64,000 nucleotides of DNA from Flavobacteriaceae bacterium (GTDB lineage: Bacteria; Bacteroidota; Bacteroidia; Flavobacteriales; Flavobacteriaceae). The stretch covers positions 24,706 to 88,705 of the forward strand of contig JABXHX010000037.1 of NCBI GenBank assembly GCA_013373385.1, in the 5' to 3' direction. The position numbers were made by a program, and so were the translations under genes. Shown here in pieces: positions 36,633-45,966 of the stretch (position 1 is its first letter; every line of letters begins with the position of its first letter). The notes below the pieces were generated by a model. The model was not told the DNA's origin. It ran no database searches and saw nothing but the letters and a program-made list of their open reading frames with translations.

Positions 36633-38249
36633 TTATTTTAAATTCTTATGAAACTCTTCAATTTGTTGATCTATCACTTCTTGAATTCTATTTTGGTTTG
36701 TGTTGTACTTTAAATCGAGTCCATTTTTCTCTGGGAATTGCTCTATCAGTACTGTAGATGACGGGAAAGCAAAATCAACACCCAAAGCACTTGCCAATTT
36801 TACAATGGCTATGTGTAATCTATGTTTAGAAGATTGCTCTACACCCCATTCTAAAGACTTAAAATAGACATTGATCATAATCAACAAAGCCGAATCTCCA
36901 AAGCCTGTAAACTCAACATTATACGATTCTGACCTTGTTTCTGGATGCGCAATGATAATTTCTCTAACTCCTTTTACAAATGCTTCAATTAATGCTGGTG
37001 GCGTATCGTATCGAATTCCTAAATTGGTATTATATCTTCTGTACAAACGCAAACCTTTGTTATTGATAACAATTTCAGACAATTTACTGTTTGGTATTTG
37101 ATATACAGAAGTATCTGCTGCTCTAATTCTTGACGATCTAAATCCTACTTCTTCTACCGAACCAACAACCTCTCCGGCTTCAATCCAATCTCCAATATGA
37201 AAAGGTTTGTCAAGAAAAATCATAAAAGTACCAATCAAATTCTTAACTGTATCTTGAGATGCTAATGCTACAGCCAAACCACCAATAGAGGCACCTGCAA
37301 TCACAGTAGTTGCATCTATACCAAACACGGTTAACATCTTTAAGATTCCAAGAAAAATAACAACTCCGATTAAAAAGTTATTTAAAATGGGCACTAATTG
37401 ATCGTCTAATTTACTATGAGTTCTCTCTGTAAACTCTCCATAAATATGCATTACCACTTGCACTAGTTTTAAAAATACATAAATCCAAAAAACCGTAATT
37501 GTTACATCTAAGCCTAAATAAACCCATTTGTTAATTACTAGACCAAATTGTAACGACGGAAATAATTTTTCTATAAAACTAAATGCTATTAATAAACTGA
37601 TGGGATGCGCTAATTTTCTTAAAACCTTAGTAATTTTTTCTTCAGCCTTTTGCACAAACTTATCGTGTACTTTATGCAATACAAAATAAATGACTTTCTT
37701 AAATAAATAATGAATAATAAAACCTATCAGTATTAGTAATAGTACTCCAATAAACTTCCAAACTTCAATATCAAACAGTTTTTTATGCCCTACATTTGGC
37801 AAAGCTTCTTCAATCTTTAATACATACCACGGAAAGACATCGTTATAAATTTCGTTCAAATTTTCTATGGTTTCTTTAGAATAGTACCAGTTGTTACCTA
37901 CTTTTTCTACAAATATCAACGGCATTTTATCTGGAAAAAGCACATATTTATGTTGTGCATTAAAGCTCGTAGAATCTTTATAGTTTGCAATTGTTGGTAT
38001 CTTACTAAAATCTACAAACAACCCTTTACCATCTAAAATTTGCTTTAACTTAATGGCTGCTTTCTTCGGATTTTTACTCGCATTCGGAAAAATGGTTTTT
38101 GCTGCTTCTTCTGGTTGATAAGAATCTGACTGTAAAAAATACAGGTGTGTATATATGGTAGCATTCGGATTTTTAAGATTTACTTTTGTAGAATCTTGCG
38201 CAGAAACAACTCCTGTAAATAAAACAAAAATCAGTACTAACTTTTTCAT
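36633..38249 (-). CDS. MscS-family mechanosensitive channel
   Basis: This 538-residue protein has a signal peptide (FTGVVSAQ) and a periplasmic N-terminal part of about 150 residues. Several membrane helices follow. The pore helix has the MscS glycine/alanine pattern (VIAGASIGGLAVALASQDTV), then NLIGTFMIFLDKPFHIGDWI and the beta-domain VGSVEEVGFRSSRIR. It opens under membrane tension to release solutes. Length and layout are those of a larger MscS relative with an extra sensor region. The sequence alone does not show which stress uses it. Confidence 0.9.
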   Translation of the reverse strand: MKKLVLIFVLFTGVVSAQDSTKVNLKNPNATIYTHLYFLQSDSYQPEEAAKTIFPNASKNPKKAAIKLKQILDGKGLFVDFSKIPTIANYKDSTSFNAQHKYVLFPDKMPLIFVEKVGNNWYYSKETIENLNEIYNDVFPWYVLKIEEALPNVGHKKLFDIEVWKFIGVLLLILIGFIIHYLFKKVIYFVLHKVHDKFVQKAEEKITKVLRKLAHPISLLIAFSFIEKLFPSLQFGLVINKWVYLGLDVTITVFWIYVFLKLVQVVMHIYGEFTERTHSKLDDQLVPILNNFLIGVVIFLGILKMLTVFGIDATTVIAGASIGGLAVALASQDTVKNLIGTFMIFLDKPFHIGDWIEAGEVVGSVEEVGFRSSRIRAADTSVYQIPNSKLSEIVINNKGLRLYRRYNTNLGIRYDTPPALIEAFVKGVREIIIAHPETRSESYNVEFTGFGDSALLIMINVYFKSLEWGVEQSSKHRLHIAIVKLASALGVDFAFPSSTVLIEQFPEKNGLDLKYNTNQNRIQEVIDQQIEEFHKNLK

Positions 38250-38360
38250 TTGTAAGAATTTATTATTGTTAATCGAATGTTAAAAAACAGCGCAAAGTTA
38301 AACCTTTTAAAAATTATTTTGTCATAGATGCGTAATAATTAATAATTAAAATTTAGTATC

Positions 38361-38966
38361 ATGAAAAAAGTAGCACTTCTGTTAGCATTTATATTTACTG
38401 TTTCTGCAGGGTTTTCTCAACAAAGAAAAAGAATGCATAAAGCAGACAACTTAACTCCACAACAACGCACAACTTTAAACGTAAAAAGATTAGTAGTTGC
38501 TTTAGATTTAACTAAAGAGCAAACTAATAAAATAGAAAGGCTTTACACTAAAATGGCAAATAAGCGCATGCAGCACATGCAAAAGAATCGCAAAAAAAAT
38601 GCTGTAGTAAAAGAAAAAATGCTAAAGATTAAAAAAGCAAGTAAAGATAGAGCAGATTTCAAAAAAAGAGTTGAAATAGCTATAAAGAATGGAGAGCTTA
38701 AAAAAGAAGATTTGCAGATTGCTAGAAGACGTGGTGTTAATTTTGATACTGCCAATAGGGCTTTAGACAACAGAATTGAGCTACAATCTCAAATGAAAAA
38801 GATTTTGACAGCCGAGCAATACAAAAAGTTTAAAAACTTAAAAAAGCGTCGTCTTGCTAAAACAAAAAAAAGAAAAATGGCAATGAAAAAAAGAACTGAA
38901 ATGAAAAGGAAAATCGAAAAAAAAAGACATCACGCTAAAAAAAGAAGGCTAGAAAGAAACAGATAA
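38361..38966 (+). CDS. Exported, extremely basic Spy/CpxP-like protein
   Basis: This 201-residue protein has a signal peptide (SAGFSQQ) and three LTxxQ-like marks: LTPQQR (about residue 31), LTKEQ (about 50) and LTAEQY (about 148). These are seen in Spy/CpxP periplasmic chaperones. The last 40 residues are nearly all Lys, Arg, Met and His. Predicted structure is helical throughout. It may bind outer-membrane lipid or nucleic acid as well as unfolded protein, but no function is proven. The ATG at 38361 follows an AT-rich leader. Confidence 0.6.
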   Translation: MKKVALLLAFIFTVSAGFSQQRKRMHKADNLTPQQRTTLNVKRLVVALDLTKEQTNKIERLYTKMANKRMQHMQKNRKKNAVVKEKMLKIKKASKDRADFKKRVEIAIKNGELKKEDLQIARRRGVNFDTANRALDNRIELQSQMKKILTAEQYKKFKNLKKRRLAKTKKRKMAMKKRTEMKRKIEKKRHHAKKRRLERNR

Positions 38967-38994
38967 ATTCTATATATGTTTGATTGATTGATAG

Positions 38995-39025
38995 AAACCC
39001 AATGTGCATAATGCCATTGGGTTTT
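38995..39025 (+). terminator. Terminator between the Spy-like gene and the gamma carbonic anhydrase gene
   Basis: AAACCCAATG (38995-39004) and CATTGGGTTT (39015-39024) form a 10-bp stem. The stop of the convergent gene lies in its right arm. Confidence 0.7.
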
Positions 39026-39539
39026 ATTCTGTAAACCAACCAGAATAAGTTACATAATTATTCGCTATTCTATCAATTTCTCCAGAAATTAATTCTTCAG
39101 AAATATCTTTTACCTTTTTAGCAGGAACTCCAGCATAAATACTACCACTTTCTACGTGTGTATTTTTTGTCACTACAGCTCCAGCTGCAATAATTGAATT
39201 ACTTTCTACTATGCAATCATCCATAATAATACTTCCCATACCCACCAACACATTATCATGAATAGTGCATCCATGTACAATGGCATTATGTCCAATTGAA
39301 ACATTATTACCAATAGTTGTTGGTGATTTTTGATAGGTAGCATGGATTACTGCGCCATCTTGAATGTTTACTTTATTACCTATTTTTATAAAGTGTACAT
39401 CTCCACGAATTACAGCATTAAACCAAACACTACATTGATTCCCCATAGTTACTTCACCAACAATGGTTGCGTTTTCTGCGATAAAACAATTTTTTGGTAT
39501 TTGTGGACTTTTACCATTTACTGGTTTTATTATTTTCAT
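39024..39539 (-). CDS. Gamma carbonic anhydrase-like hexapeptide-repeat protein
   Basis: This 171-residue left-handed beta-helix protein has repeats IVGEVTMGNQCSVWFNAVIRGD, VNIQDGAVIHA, VSIGHNAIVHGCTIHDNVLVGMGS. The histidines in VIHA, SIGHN and IVHGC occupy the zinc positions of the gamma-CA family. Many such bacterial proteins (YrdA-like) have little measured activity, so the role is open. It lies 5 bases downstream of the LytTR regulator, so it may be its co-transcribed neighbour. Confidence 0.88.
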   Translation of the reverse strand: MKIIKPVNGKSPQIPKNCFIAENATIVGEVTMGNQCSVWFNAVIRGDVHFIKIGNKVNIQDGAVIHATYQKSPTTIGNNVSIGHNAIVHGCTIHDNVLVGMGSIIMDDCIVESNSIIAAGAVVTKNTHVESGSIYAGVPAKKVKDISEELISGEIDRIANNYVTYSGWFTE

Positions 39540-39544
39540 ATTAA

Positions 39545-40279
39545 CTATTTAAAATGAGATAGTAAATTAGCCTTTTTAGAAGCTGAAACCAAAATTTCTT
39601 TTCCATTTGATACCATAACACTACCTCCCTTTCCTTTTTTATACTTTACTATTTTATTAAGATTTACTAAATATGATTTATGAATTCTAACAAACCCATA
39701 CTTTTCTAGCATATCTTCAAAATACTTTAACGTTTTACTTACTAATTTTTTCTTAGGCGAACTCGTATAAATTTCGGTATAATTATCATCAGCTTTGCAA
39801 AAAATAATATCATTAACATCTAATATTTCAAAACCATCTTGCTGTGGAATTGTTATTTTTCCTTCAATTGAATTTCCGCTTGGCGACAACACCGTATTTT
39901 GAAGTTCATTTTCTTTTTCTTTAATCTCAGCAACAATATTTATAGCTTTAATAAGCTCATCAATAGATATTGGTTTTAACAAATAATACGATGCATGATT
40001 ATTTAATGCTTCGATGGCATAATGGTCATAAGCAGTAACAAAGATTGTCTCAAAGGTTCTATTCTCAACTTTTTCTAGTAAATCAAAACCATTTCCGAAC
40101 GGCATTTCTACATCTAAAAATACTAAATCTAATTCATGCTTTTGAATCAATTCTAGTCCATCAGTAATATTACTAGCTTCTCCTAATAATTCTACATTAG
40201 GGCAATATTTTGCCAAATATTTCTTTAAAATTTTTCTACTTACCTCTTCATCTTCAACTATAATAGCTTTCATTTTCAT
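39545..40279 (-). CDS. LytTR-family response regulator
   Basis: This 244-residue protein has a receiver domain at the N-terminus with the phospho-acceptor D56 in LVFLDVEMPFGNGF, an acidic pocket in IIVEDEE, and TAYDHY for the conserved Thr. The C-terminal LytTR DNA-binding domain shows IIFCKADDNYTEIYT, KTLKYFEDML and FVRIHKSYLVNLNKI. It starts 2 bases after the sensor kinase gene, so the two form a pair. A second start 6 bases in (MKAIIVED) is possible. Confidence 0.94.
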   Translation of the reverse strand: MKMKAIIVEDEEVSRKILKKYLAKYCPNVELLGEASNITDGLELIQKHELDLVFLDVEMPFGNGFDLLEKVENRTFETIFVTAYDHYAIEALNNHASYYLLKPISIDELIKAINIVAEIKEKENELQNTVLSPSGNSIEGKITIPQQDGFEILDVNDIIFCKADDNYTEIYTSSPKKKLVSKTLKYFEDMLEKYGFVRIHKSYLVNLNKIVKYKKGKGGSVMVSNGKEILVSASKKANLLSHFK

Positions 40280-40281
40280 AT

Positions 40282-42621
40282 TTACGCTCTTTTTAATAAT
40301 AATTCAACTTTAGTTCCTTCTCCATTTTCAAACATATCTGAAACACTAACAGAAATTCTATCTTCATACATACTGTTTAAAATATCAATTCTGTTTTTAA
40401 TATTTGTCATTCCTTTTGACTTACGTTTTAATTGATTTTCTGTTTTTAATTGTTTTGATTTTTCTCTTCCAATTCCATCATCTTGAATACAAATAAGTAT
40501 TGTATCTTTGTCCTTTTGCTCCATAGAAATTAACAAATTTCCTTTTTCTTTTTTATATCTCAGTCCATGCCAAATTGCATTCTCTATATAGGGTTGAAGT
40601 AACATTGGAGGGATTGTAAAATCATTTACATTGATATTACTATCAATTAAAATATCATAATCAAATTTATTTTTAAAACGATTGTGCTCTAATTTCACAT
40701 ACAACTCTAAAAGTTCTATCTCTTTAGTAATTGGTATAAAATCTTCATCAGAATTTTCTAAAACAGTACGCATTAGAGTAGAAAACTCAGAAAGATATCT
40801 ATTTGCATTTCTCTCATCATTTTCTGCTATAAAACTATTTACAGAATTCAACGCATTAAATATAAAATGTGGATTCATCTGAGAACGCATAGACTTTAAA
40901 GCTAATAGGTTATTTGCCAGCTTTTGTTGCTTATTATTTCTTACTTGTAAGTATGCCAATAAGATTAATAATAAGATGCCAAGAATTAGTGTGTAAATTA
41001 GATTTAACTGACGCTTATTTACTTCTTCAGCTATTTGCTTGTCTTTATTAGCTAAAATGACCTTGCTCTCATATAACGCTCTATCTTTCTCTAAACTTGA
41101 TATTCTATTTTGATTTTCTCCAATTTTTTTATTAAATCTTTGTAACTGAGCTATTTCTTGTTGCTTTCTAATATAAATAGTATCAATTACCTTTACGTAA
41201 TCTTCATATGTTTTAAGCGCCTCATCAAAATTATTTAAGCTTTCATAAACTTCAGATAGCTTCCTTGTAGCATCTTTTTGAACAACAATATCTTTCTGCT
41301 TTTTAGCTTGGTTAATACTTTTTTTCAAAAAGGGTATTGCTTCTCTATATGCTTCTTTCTGAACATATGCTCTTCCAATTTTATAATTAATGGATTGTGG
41401 AGTAATTGGAATATCAAATAAAGCCAACGTATCACTACGAGTAACTGTATTAAAAAACCAGTTATTATTAATTATTGAGGTTAGATTTCCTGATAAATAA
41501 ATTGAAGTTGAATCTTTAAGCTCTTTTTTCTCTTTAGAGTTATATATCTTCAGAATGTCTTTTAAACTTTCTTTTCTTAATGCAATCTCATCGTCAAAAA
41601 AGCCATTCGCATTAAAGAAATTTGCTACTCTCTCTTGCTCTAATAAAGACCTTACCTTACCCTGTTCTGCTGCTAATATTAAAGATTTTTTATACTGTAT
41701 GTTTGCTTCACTTATTTTTCCTTCAAAAGCAAATACTTCGGCGATCTTAGATGTTAAATCTGTTATTTTAGAAATGATATTATTATCTGTTGCTATTACT
41801 AAAGCATTGTTATAGTTTGTTTTTGCATCATTATACTTTTTCATAACAACATAAACATCACCAAGCCCTTCTCTTACTAAAATGTTTTCTATTATAGTTA
41901 ATTTATCTGGTGACAATAGTAATTCTATGTATATCTTTTCACTAGTGCTGTAATCTTTGTGTAAAAAGTTTGCAATAGCTAATTGAATTTCAGTTGATGG
42001 TTTATAAAAATAATTGAGTGAAGTAGTATAGTTAGCAATAGCTAAATCATATTGTTTCCAAAACAAATAAATATCAGCTAATACTTTATAAGAATCTGCA
42101 TATCTTTTTTTGTCTTTATTATTTTGCAGTATCCTTTCAATAAAAGATAGACTTTTGTCAATATCTACATTTTTATAATACTTAGCAGAATCTAAATATT
42201 GATGATAAAAATCTGGCTCTCTTTTTCTACTTTTATATGGCTTATTTAAATTTCTTTTTGACTTAGTATCTTTTTGCTGAGGAGAGCTAATACTAAGTTC
42301 TTCCTTTTTTAGCCCCTCAACAAAAATCTTAATTTCGTCATCATTTTTTATATTATAATTAACAGTTTCAAAGTTAGGATGAGATACTTCTAAATCATCA
42401 CCTATTTTAGCTTTTATGACATAATTATCTGTTACATTATGATACCTAAAGTATCGATTATTCACTCTAACCTCAGCATCTTTTATTGACATATTTGTGC
42501 TTTTATCAATAATTCTTAGCTTAATGTTTAGCTCAGTAAAATTTAAATTCCACTCTTGTGAAAACCCAATGCTTGTTAAGAAAAAAAACAATGCAAATTG
42601 TATGTATATATTCTTGCTCAT
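40282..42621 (-). CDS. LytS-type sensor histidine kinase with TPR sensor region
   Basis: Read from the ATG at 42621, the protein has 779 residues. An upstream GTG at 42651 is less likely, since TAAGTTTA close to the -7 consensus lies there. A signal peptide (SIGFSQEW) is followed by a periplasmic part with about eight TPR-like units. One membrane helix follows (near residues 545-565, LIYTLILGILLLILLAYLQV). The His_kinase domain holds the phosphorylated His585 in MNPHFIFNALNSV, and the ATPase part shows IENAIWHGL and IQDDGIGR. It phosphorylates the LytTR regulator encoded next. The signal is unknown. Confidence 0.93.
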   Translation of the reverse strand: MSKNIYIQFALFFFLTSIGFSQEWNLNFTELNIKLRIIDKSTNMSIKDAEVRVNNRYFRYHNVTDNYVIKAKIGDDLEVSHPNFETVNYNIKNDDEIKIFVEGLKKEELSISSPQQKDTKSKRNLNKPYKSRKREPDFYHQYLDSAKYYKNVDIDKSLSFIERILQNNKDKKRYADSYKVLADIYLFWKQYDLAIANYTTSLNYFYKPSTEIQLAIANFLHKDYSTSEKIYIELLLSPDKLTIIENILVREGLGDVYVVMKKYNDAKTNYNNALVIATDNNIISKITDLTSKIAEVFAFEGKISEANIQYKKSLILAAEQGKVRSLLEQERVANFFNANGFFDDEIALRKESLKDILKIYNSKEKKELKDSTSIYLSGNLTSIINNNWFFNTVTRSDTLALFDIPITPQSINYKIGRAYVQKEAYREAIPFLKKSINQAKKQKDIVVQKDATRKLSEVYESLNNFDEALKTYEDYVKVIDTIYIRKQQEIAQLQRFNKKIGENQNRISSLEKDRALYESKVILANKDKQIAEEVNKRQLNLIYTLILGILLLILLAYLQVRNNKQQKLANNLLALKSMRSQMNPHFIFNALNSVNSFIAENDERNANRYLSEFSTLMRTVLENSDEDFIPITKEIELLELYVKLEHNRFKNKFDYDILIDSNINVNDFTIPPMLLQPYIENAIWHGLRYKKEKGNLLISMEQKDKDTILICIQDDGIGREKSKQLKTENQLKRKSKGMTNIKNRIDILNSMYEDRISVSVSDMFENGEGTKVELLLKRA

Positions 42622-42788
42622 TACAAAATTTAACTCGGTAAACTTACACACAAAATATCATCTAAAAAAACGTGTTTTTATGAAAAGTCACTAGTAAAAC
42701 ATAAAAAAAACCTGTTTACTCATTAAAACTACCTATTCACTCTTTTAAACAACTACATTACTCATTCTAAGTTTTTAAGTAAAAAACA

Positions 42789-42804
42789 TTGGCATAGTTT
42801 TAGC
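42789..42804 (+). promoter_or_regulatory. Candidate sigma-54 promoter of the VWA gene
   Basis: TTGGCATAGTTTTAGC has GG (42791-42792) and GC (42803-42804) exactly 10 bases apart, with TGGCA and TAGC against the consensus TGGCAC-N5-TTGC. It lies 52 bases before the ATG. TAGTTTTA is also near the ordinary -7 box, so it could be either. Confidence 0.45.
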
Positions 42805-42856
42805 CTACAACTATAATAACCAGACTATTACTATTCTAAACACCAAAACAACAAGT

Positions 42857-43987
42857 ATGAAAACAACGGTATTAAAAGTAGCTAGCATTTGTTTTGTTAT
42901 GATTATCAACTTAGGTTTTGCTAATAATCCTATTGATTCTGAAAAATCAAAAAAACAAACAATTAAGGTCGCACTGTTATTAGACACTAGTAACAGTATG
43001 GATGGATTAATTAACCAAGCGAAAGCTCAATTATGGGAAATTGTAAATGAACTATCATATGCAAAATATGGAATGAAAAAACCAGATTTAAAGATTGCAT
43101 TGTACGAATATGGAAATTCTAAATTATCTTCTAAAGAAGGATATATAAGACAAGTTTTACAGTTTAGTAATGATTTAGATGAGATTTCTGAAAAACTCTT
43201 CTCTTTAACCACCAATGGGGGAAGTGAGTTTTGTGGTCAGGTAATACAAACTTCTTTAAATGAGCTAGACTGGGGCTCAAATGAAAATGATTTACGATTA
43301 ATTTTTATTGCTGGTAACGAACCTTTTACCCAAGGAAAAATACATTATAAAGATGCAATAAGTAATGCTAAAGAAAAAGATGTAGTTATTAATACTATCT
43401 TCTGTGGGAATTACAATCAAGGGATTTCTGGAATGTGGAAAAATGGAGCTATTACTGGTGGTGGAGAGTATATGACGATTAATCATAATAAAAAGATTGT
43501 ACATGTTATTACTCCGTATGATGATGAAATCATCATTTTGAACAAACAGTTGAACAAAACATATATTCATTACGGTAGAATTGGAGCTTCAAAATATAAA
43601 AGTCAAGCAAAACAAGATTACAATGCAGAAACATTAGACGAAGTAGTTGTTGTTAAAAGAGCTGTGAGTAAAAGTTCTAGATTGTACAATAATGCTTCTT
43701 GGGATTTGGTTGATGCAGATAAAAAAAGAAAAATCGATTATAAAAAGCTCAACAAGAAAAACTTACCTAAATATTTACAACAGAAAACAATAAAAGAAAT
43801 TCAAACATATGTTGCTGAACAAGCAATTAAAAGAAAGGAAATACAGCAAAAAATTAATCAGTTAAATAAAAAGCGTAGAGCTTTTATTGCAAAAAAACAA
43901 CAAGAAAGCACAAAGAAAAATGAATTAGAAAGTGTAATGATTAAAGCTATTAAGAAACAAGCATTAAAGAAAAACTATAGCTGGTAA
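42857..43987 (+). CDS. Exported von Willebrand factor A-domain protein
   Basis: This 376-residue protein has a signal peptide (about residues 1-22, LGFANN). The VWA domain starts with the metal-site motif DTSNSM (DxSxS) in VALLLDTSNSMDGLIN. It continues with LTTNGGSEFCGQVI and ends with IFIAGNEPFTQG. The domain binds a partner protein through a metal ion. The C-terminal 130 residues are Lys/Gln-rich and coiled-coil-like (ESTKKNELESVMIKAIKKQA). The partner is unknown, and no AAA+ MoxR gene is adjacent. It is a single gene with a convergent terminator at 44011-44042. Confidence 0.8.
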   Translation: MKTTVLKVASICFVMIINLGFANNPIDSEKSKKQTIKVALLLDTSNSMDGLINQAKAQLWEIVNELSYAKYGMKKPDLKIALYEYGNSKLSSKEGYIRQVLQFSNDLDEISEKLFSLTTNGGSEFCGQVIQTSLNELDWGSNENDLRLIFIAGNEPFTQGKIHYKDAISNAKEKDVVINTIFCGNYNQGISGMWKNGAITGGGEYMTINHNKKIVHVITPYDDEIIILNKQLNKTYIHYGRIGASKYKSQAKQDYNAETLDEVVVVKRAVSKSSRLYNNASWDLVDADKKRKIDYKKLNKKNLPKYLQQKTIKEIQTYVAEQAIKRKEIQQKINQLNKKRRAFIAKKQQESTKKNELESVMIKAIKKQALKKNYSW

Positions 43988-44010
43988 AAATAAGTTTGAT
44001 TTATTGAGTT

Positions 44011-44042
44011 AGTTCGTGAAACAGAATACCTTTTCACGAACT
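44011..44042. terminator. Hairpin between convergent VWA and glucosaminidase genes
   Basis: AGTTCGTGAA (44011-44020) and TTCACGAACT (44033-44042) pair perfectly around a 12-base loop. Confidence 0.65.
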
Positions 44043-44058
44043 TTCTATTTATGTCTTT

Positions 44059-44916
44059 TCAATTTCTCTTAATTATAAGCTTTTGCCCAACACTTATTAT
44101 ATTACTTTTTAATCCATTTAACTCTTTTAGTTTACTAATAGAAATATTATTCTTTCTTGCGATAAAATACAACGTATCTCCTTTTTTTACAATATAAATT
44201 GAAGCCGAATTGGGTTGCTCTTTTTTTACAATAACTGCTTTTGGGGTAACTTTTTCAAGTTGTTTTCTATACTTTTTTAAATCGCTCTTTTTAACCTTGT
44301 CAAATTCATATAACTTGTAATCTTTAATAATCTTTATAAGTTTATTGGGATATCTTCTATCTGTAGCATACCCTGCTTTTTTTAAGCCTCTTGCCCACCT
44401 TTTATAATCGGTAGTTTTGTACTTAAACAAAAAAGCATAACGTTTTCTTTGAGTTAAAAATAGGGAATGATCATCGTACGATTGCTCTACATATTTGTAT
44501 TTTCTAAAACATTCATCATCTTCGTCATCATCATGCCTAACAAATTCTCCTTGCCAACCACTATGGCATTTTATCCCAAAATGATTGTTAGATTTAGTTG
44601 CCAACAAACTACGTCCTCTACCAGATTCTAAAATTCCTTGCGCTAAGGTTATACTAGCCGGAATTCTATACTCGTGCATTTTTATGACGGCTAGCGGAGC
44701 ATATTTCTTAATATAATCTAAGGTATGCTTATTTAACTTCGGATTACTTCTTACTAATTTTTTAACATGATTTTTCTGATTAACTGAAGGTAACTTTTTA
44801 TGAACTGCAACCGTTTCTTTCGAATTCTTTTTAGAGCTAACAATCCTTTTTTTAGAGCCACAACTCACTATAAAAAGACTCAATAAAATAATAAGTATGT
44901 ACGATTGTTTTTTCAT
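44059..44916 (-). CDS. Lipoprotein glucosaminidase with LysM domain
   Basis: This 285-residue protein has a lipobox FIVSCGSKK (cysteine about residue 19). The GH73-type domain (about residues 65-215) has the catalytic glutamate in ITLAQGILESGRGRS and NHFGIKCH. A C-terminal LysM module (about 242-284: YIVKKGDTLYFIARKNNISIS) binds peptidoglycan. It probably cuts the glycan backbone during wall turnover or gliding-apparatus insertion. It overlaps the PLP gene by 4 bases (ATGA), so translation is coupled. Confidence 0.9.
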   Translation of the reverse strand: MKKQSYILIILLSLFIVSCGSKKRIVSSKKNSKETVAVHKKLPSVNQKNHVKKLVRSNPKLNKHTLDYIKKYAPLAVIKMHEYRIPASITLAQGILESGRGRSLLATKSNNHFGIKCHSGWQGEFVRHDDDEDDECFRKYKYVEQSYDDHSLFLTQRKRYAFLFKYKTTDYKRWARGLKKAGYATDRRYPNKLIKIIKDYKLYEFDKVKKSDLKKYRKQLEKVTPKAVIVKKEQPNSASIYIVKKGDTLYFIARKNNISISKLKELNGLKSNIISVGQKLIIKRN

Positions 44917-45872
44917 GAAATTGTTATTAACTCTTGATTTTTCTTGGCCAAACGCATATTAAATCCGTCTACACCTTGAATTCCCCCTGTATGAATTGCT
45001 AAAATTTTAGTTCCAGCCGTAAAATAATTATTTTTTATCAAATCTAAGATTCCAAACAGCATTTTTCCTGTATAAATTGGATCTAAAGGTATTTTAGTTT
45101 CTCTATAAAACTGATTGATAAACGAAATTAACTCAACATTGTATTTTGCATAACCACCAAAATGATAATTCGTATTTAAGCTCCAATTATTTTTGTTTGC
45201 AACAAATTGCTTGATTTCCTTTTGTAGAAAATCGCCTTTTAAAGCCGGAAAACCAATTACTCTTTGATGTGTGTTTGCTGAGTTAATTAGTCCAGCAATT
45301 GTACCACCTGTACCAATCGCAGCACAAATACAATCAAAACTATTGTCTTCTTCGGTTAATATTTCTTTACAGCCTTTTACAGCCAATTCATTTGTTCCGC
45401 CTTCTGGCACTAGATAAAAATCTCCAAATTTTTGTTGCAATTTTTTAATAAAACGATCATCGGTTTTATTTCGATAGCTTTCTCTATCAACAAAATAAAA
45501 CTCCATTTGGTTGTTAGCAGCTTCTTGCAAAGTAGTATTTTGAGATAGCGTGCTTTCTAAATTGATACCTAATTCTTCACCTCTAATCACTCCGATTGTT
45601 TGCAAACCCGCTGCTTTACCTGCAAAAGCTGTTGCAGCAATATGATTGGAAAATGCCCCACCAAAAGTCAACAATGCTTTTTTGTTTTGTCGTTTCGCTT
45701 CTAATACATTGTATTTAAGTTTTCTAAATTTATTACCAGAAACAAATGGGTGGATTAAATCTTCTCTTTTGATAAATAGCGCTATTTTTTTTTCTTGTAA
45801 GACAGGAAGGGTAATTTGCTGGTTATCTGTTTTAAAAACTTGGTTAAAAAAAGAAAAATTAGATTTAGGCAA
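44913..45872 (-). CDS. ACC deaminase/D-cysteine desulfhydrase-type PLP enzyme
   Basis: This 319-residue protein is a fold type II PLP enzyme. The PLP lysine is in VSGNKFRKLKYN. LTFGGAFSNHIAA, LVPEGGTNELAVKG and AIGTGGTIAGLI are the family marks. The relatives either open 1-aminocyclopropane-1-carboxylate or release sulfide from D-cysteine. Only assays would separate these, and D-cysteine desulfhydrase is the safer general reading in bacteria. The end overlaps the glucosaminidase start by 4 bases. Confidence 0.85.
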   Translation of the reverse strand: MPKSNFSFFNQVFKTDNQQITLPVLQEKKIALFIKREDLIHPFVSGNKFRKLKYNVLEAKRQNKKALLTFGGAFSNHIAATAFAGKAAGLQTIGVIRGEELGINLESTLSQNTTLQEAANNQMEFYFVDRESYRNKTDDRFIKKLQQKFGDFYLVPEGGTNELAVKGCKEILTEEDNSFDCICAAIGTGGTIAGLINSANTHQRVIGFPALKGDFLQKEIKQFVANKNNWSLNTNYHFGGYAKYNVELISFINQFYRETKIPLDPIYTGKMLFGILDLIKNNYFTAGTKILAIHTGGIQGVDGFNMRLAKKNQELITIS

Positions 45873-45966
45873 AATAACACTTTTGAAAAACCAAAAATAG
45901 GAAAAGAATTTATCTTGATTGTAATCTTAATTTATTATCTTTAACTAATCGCTTCAAGCAGGAAAA

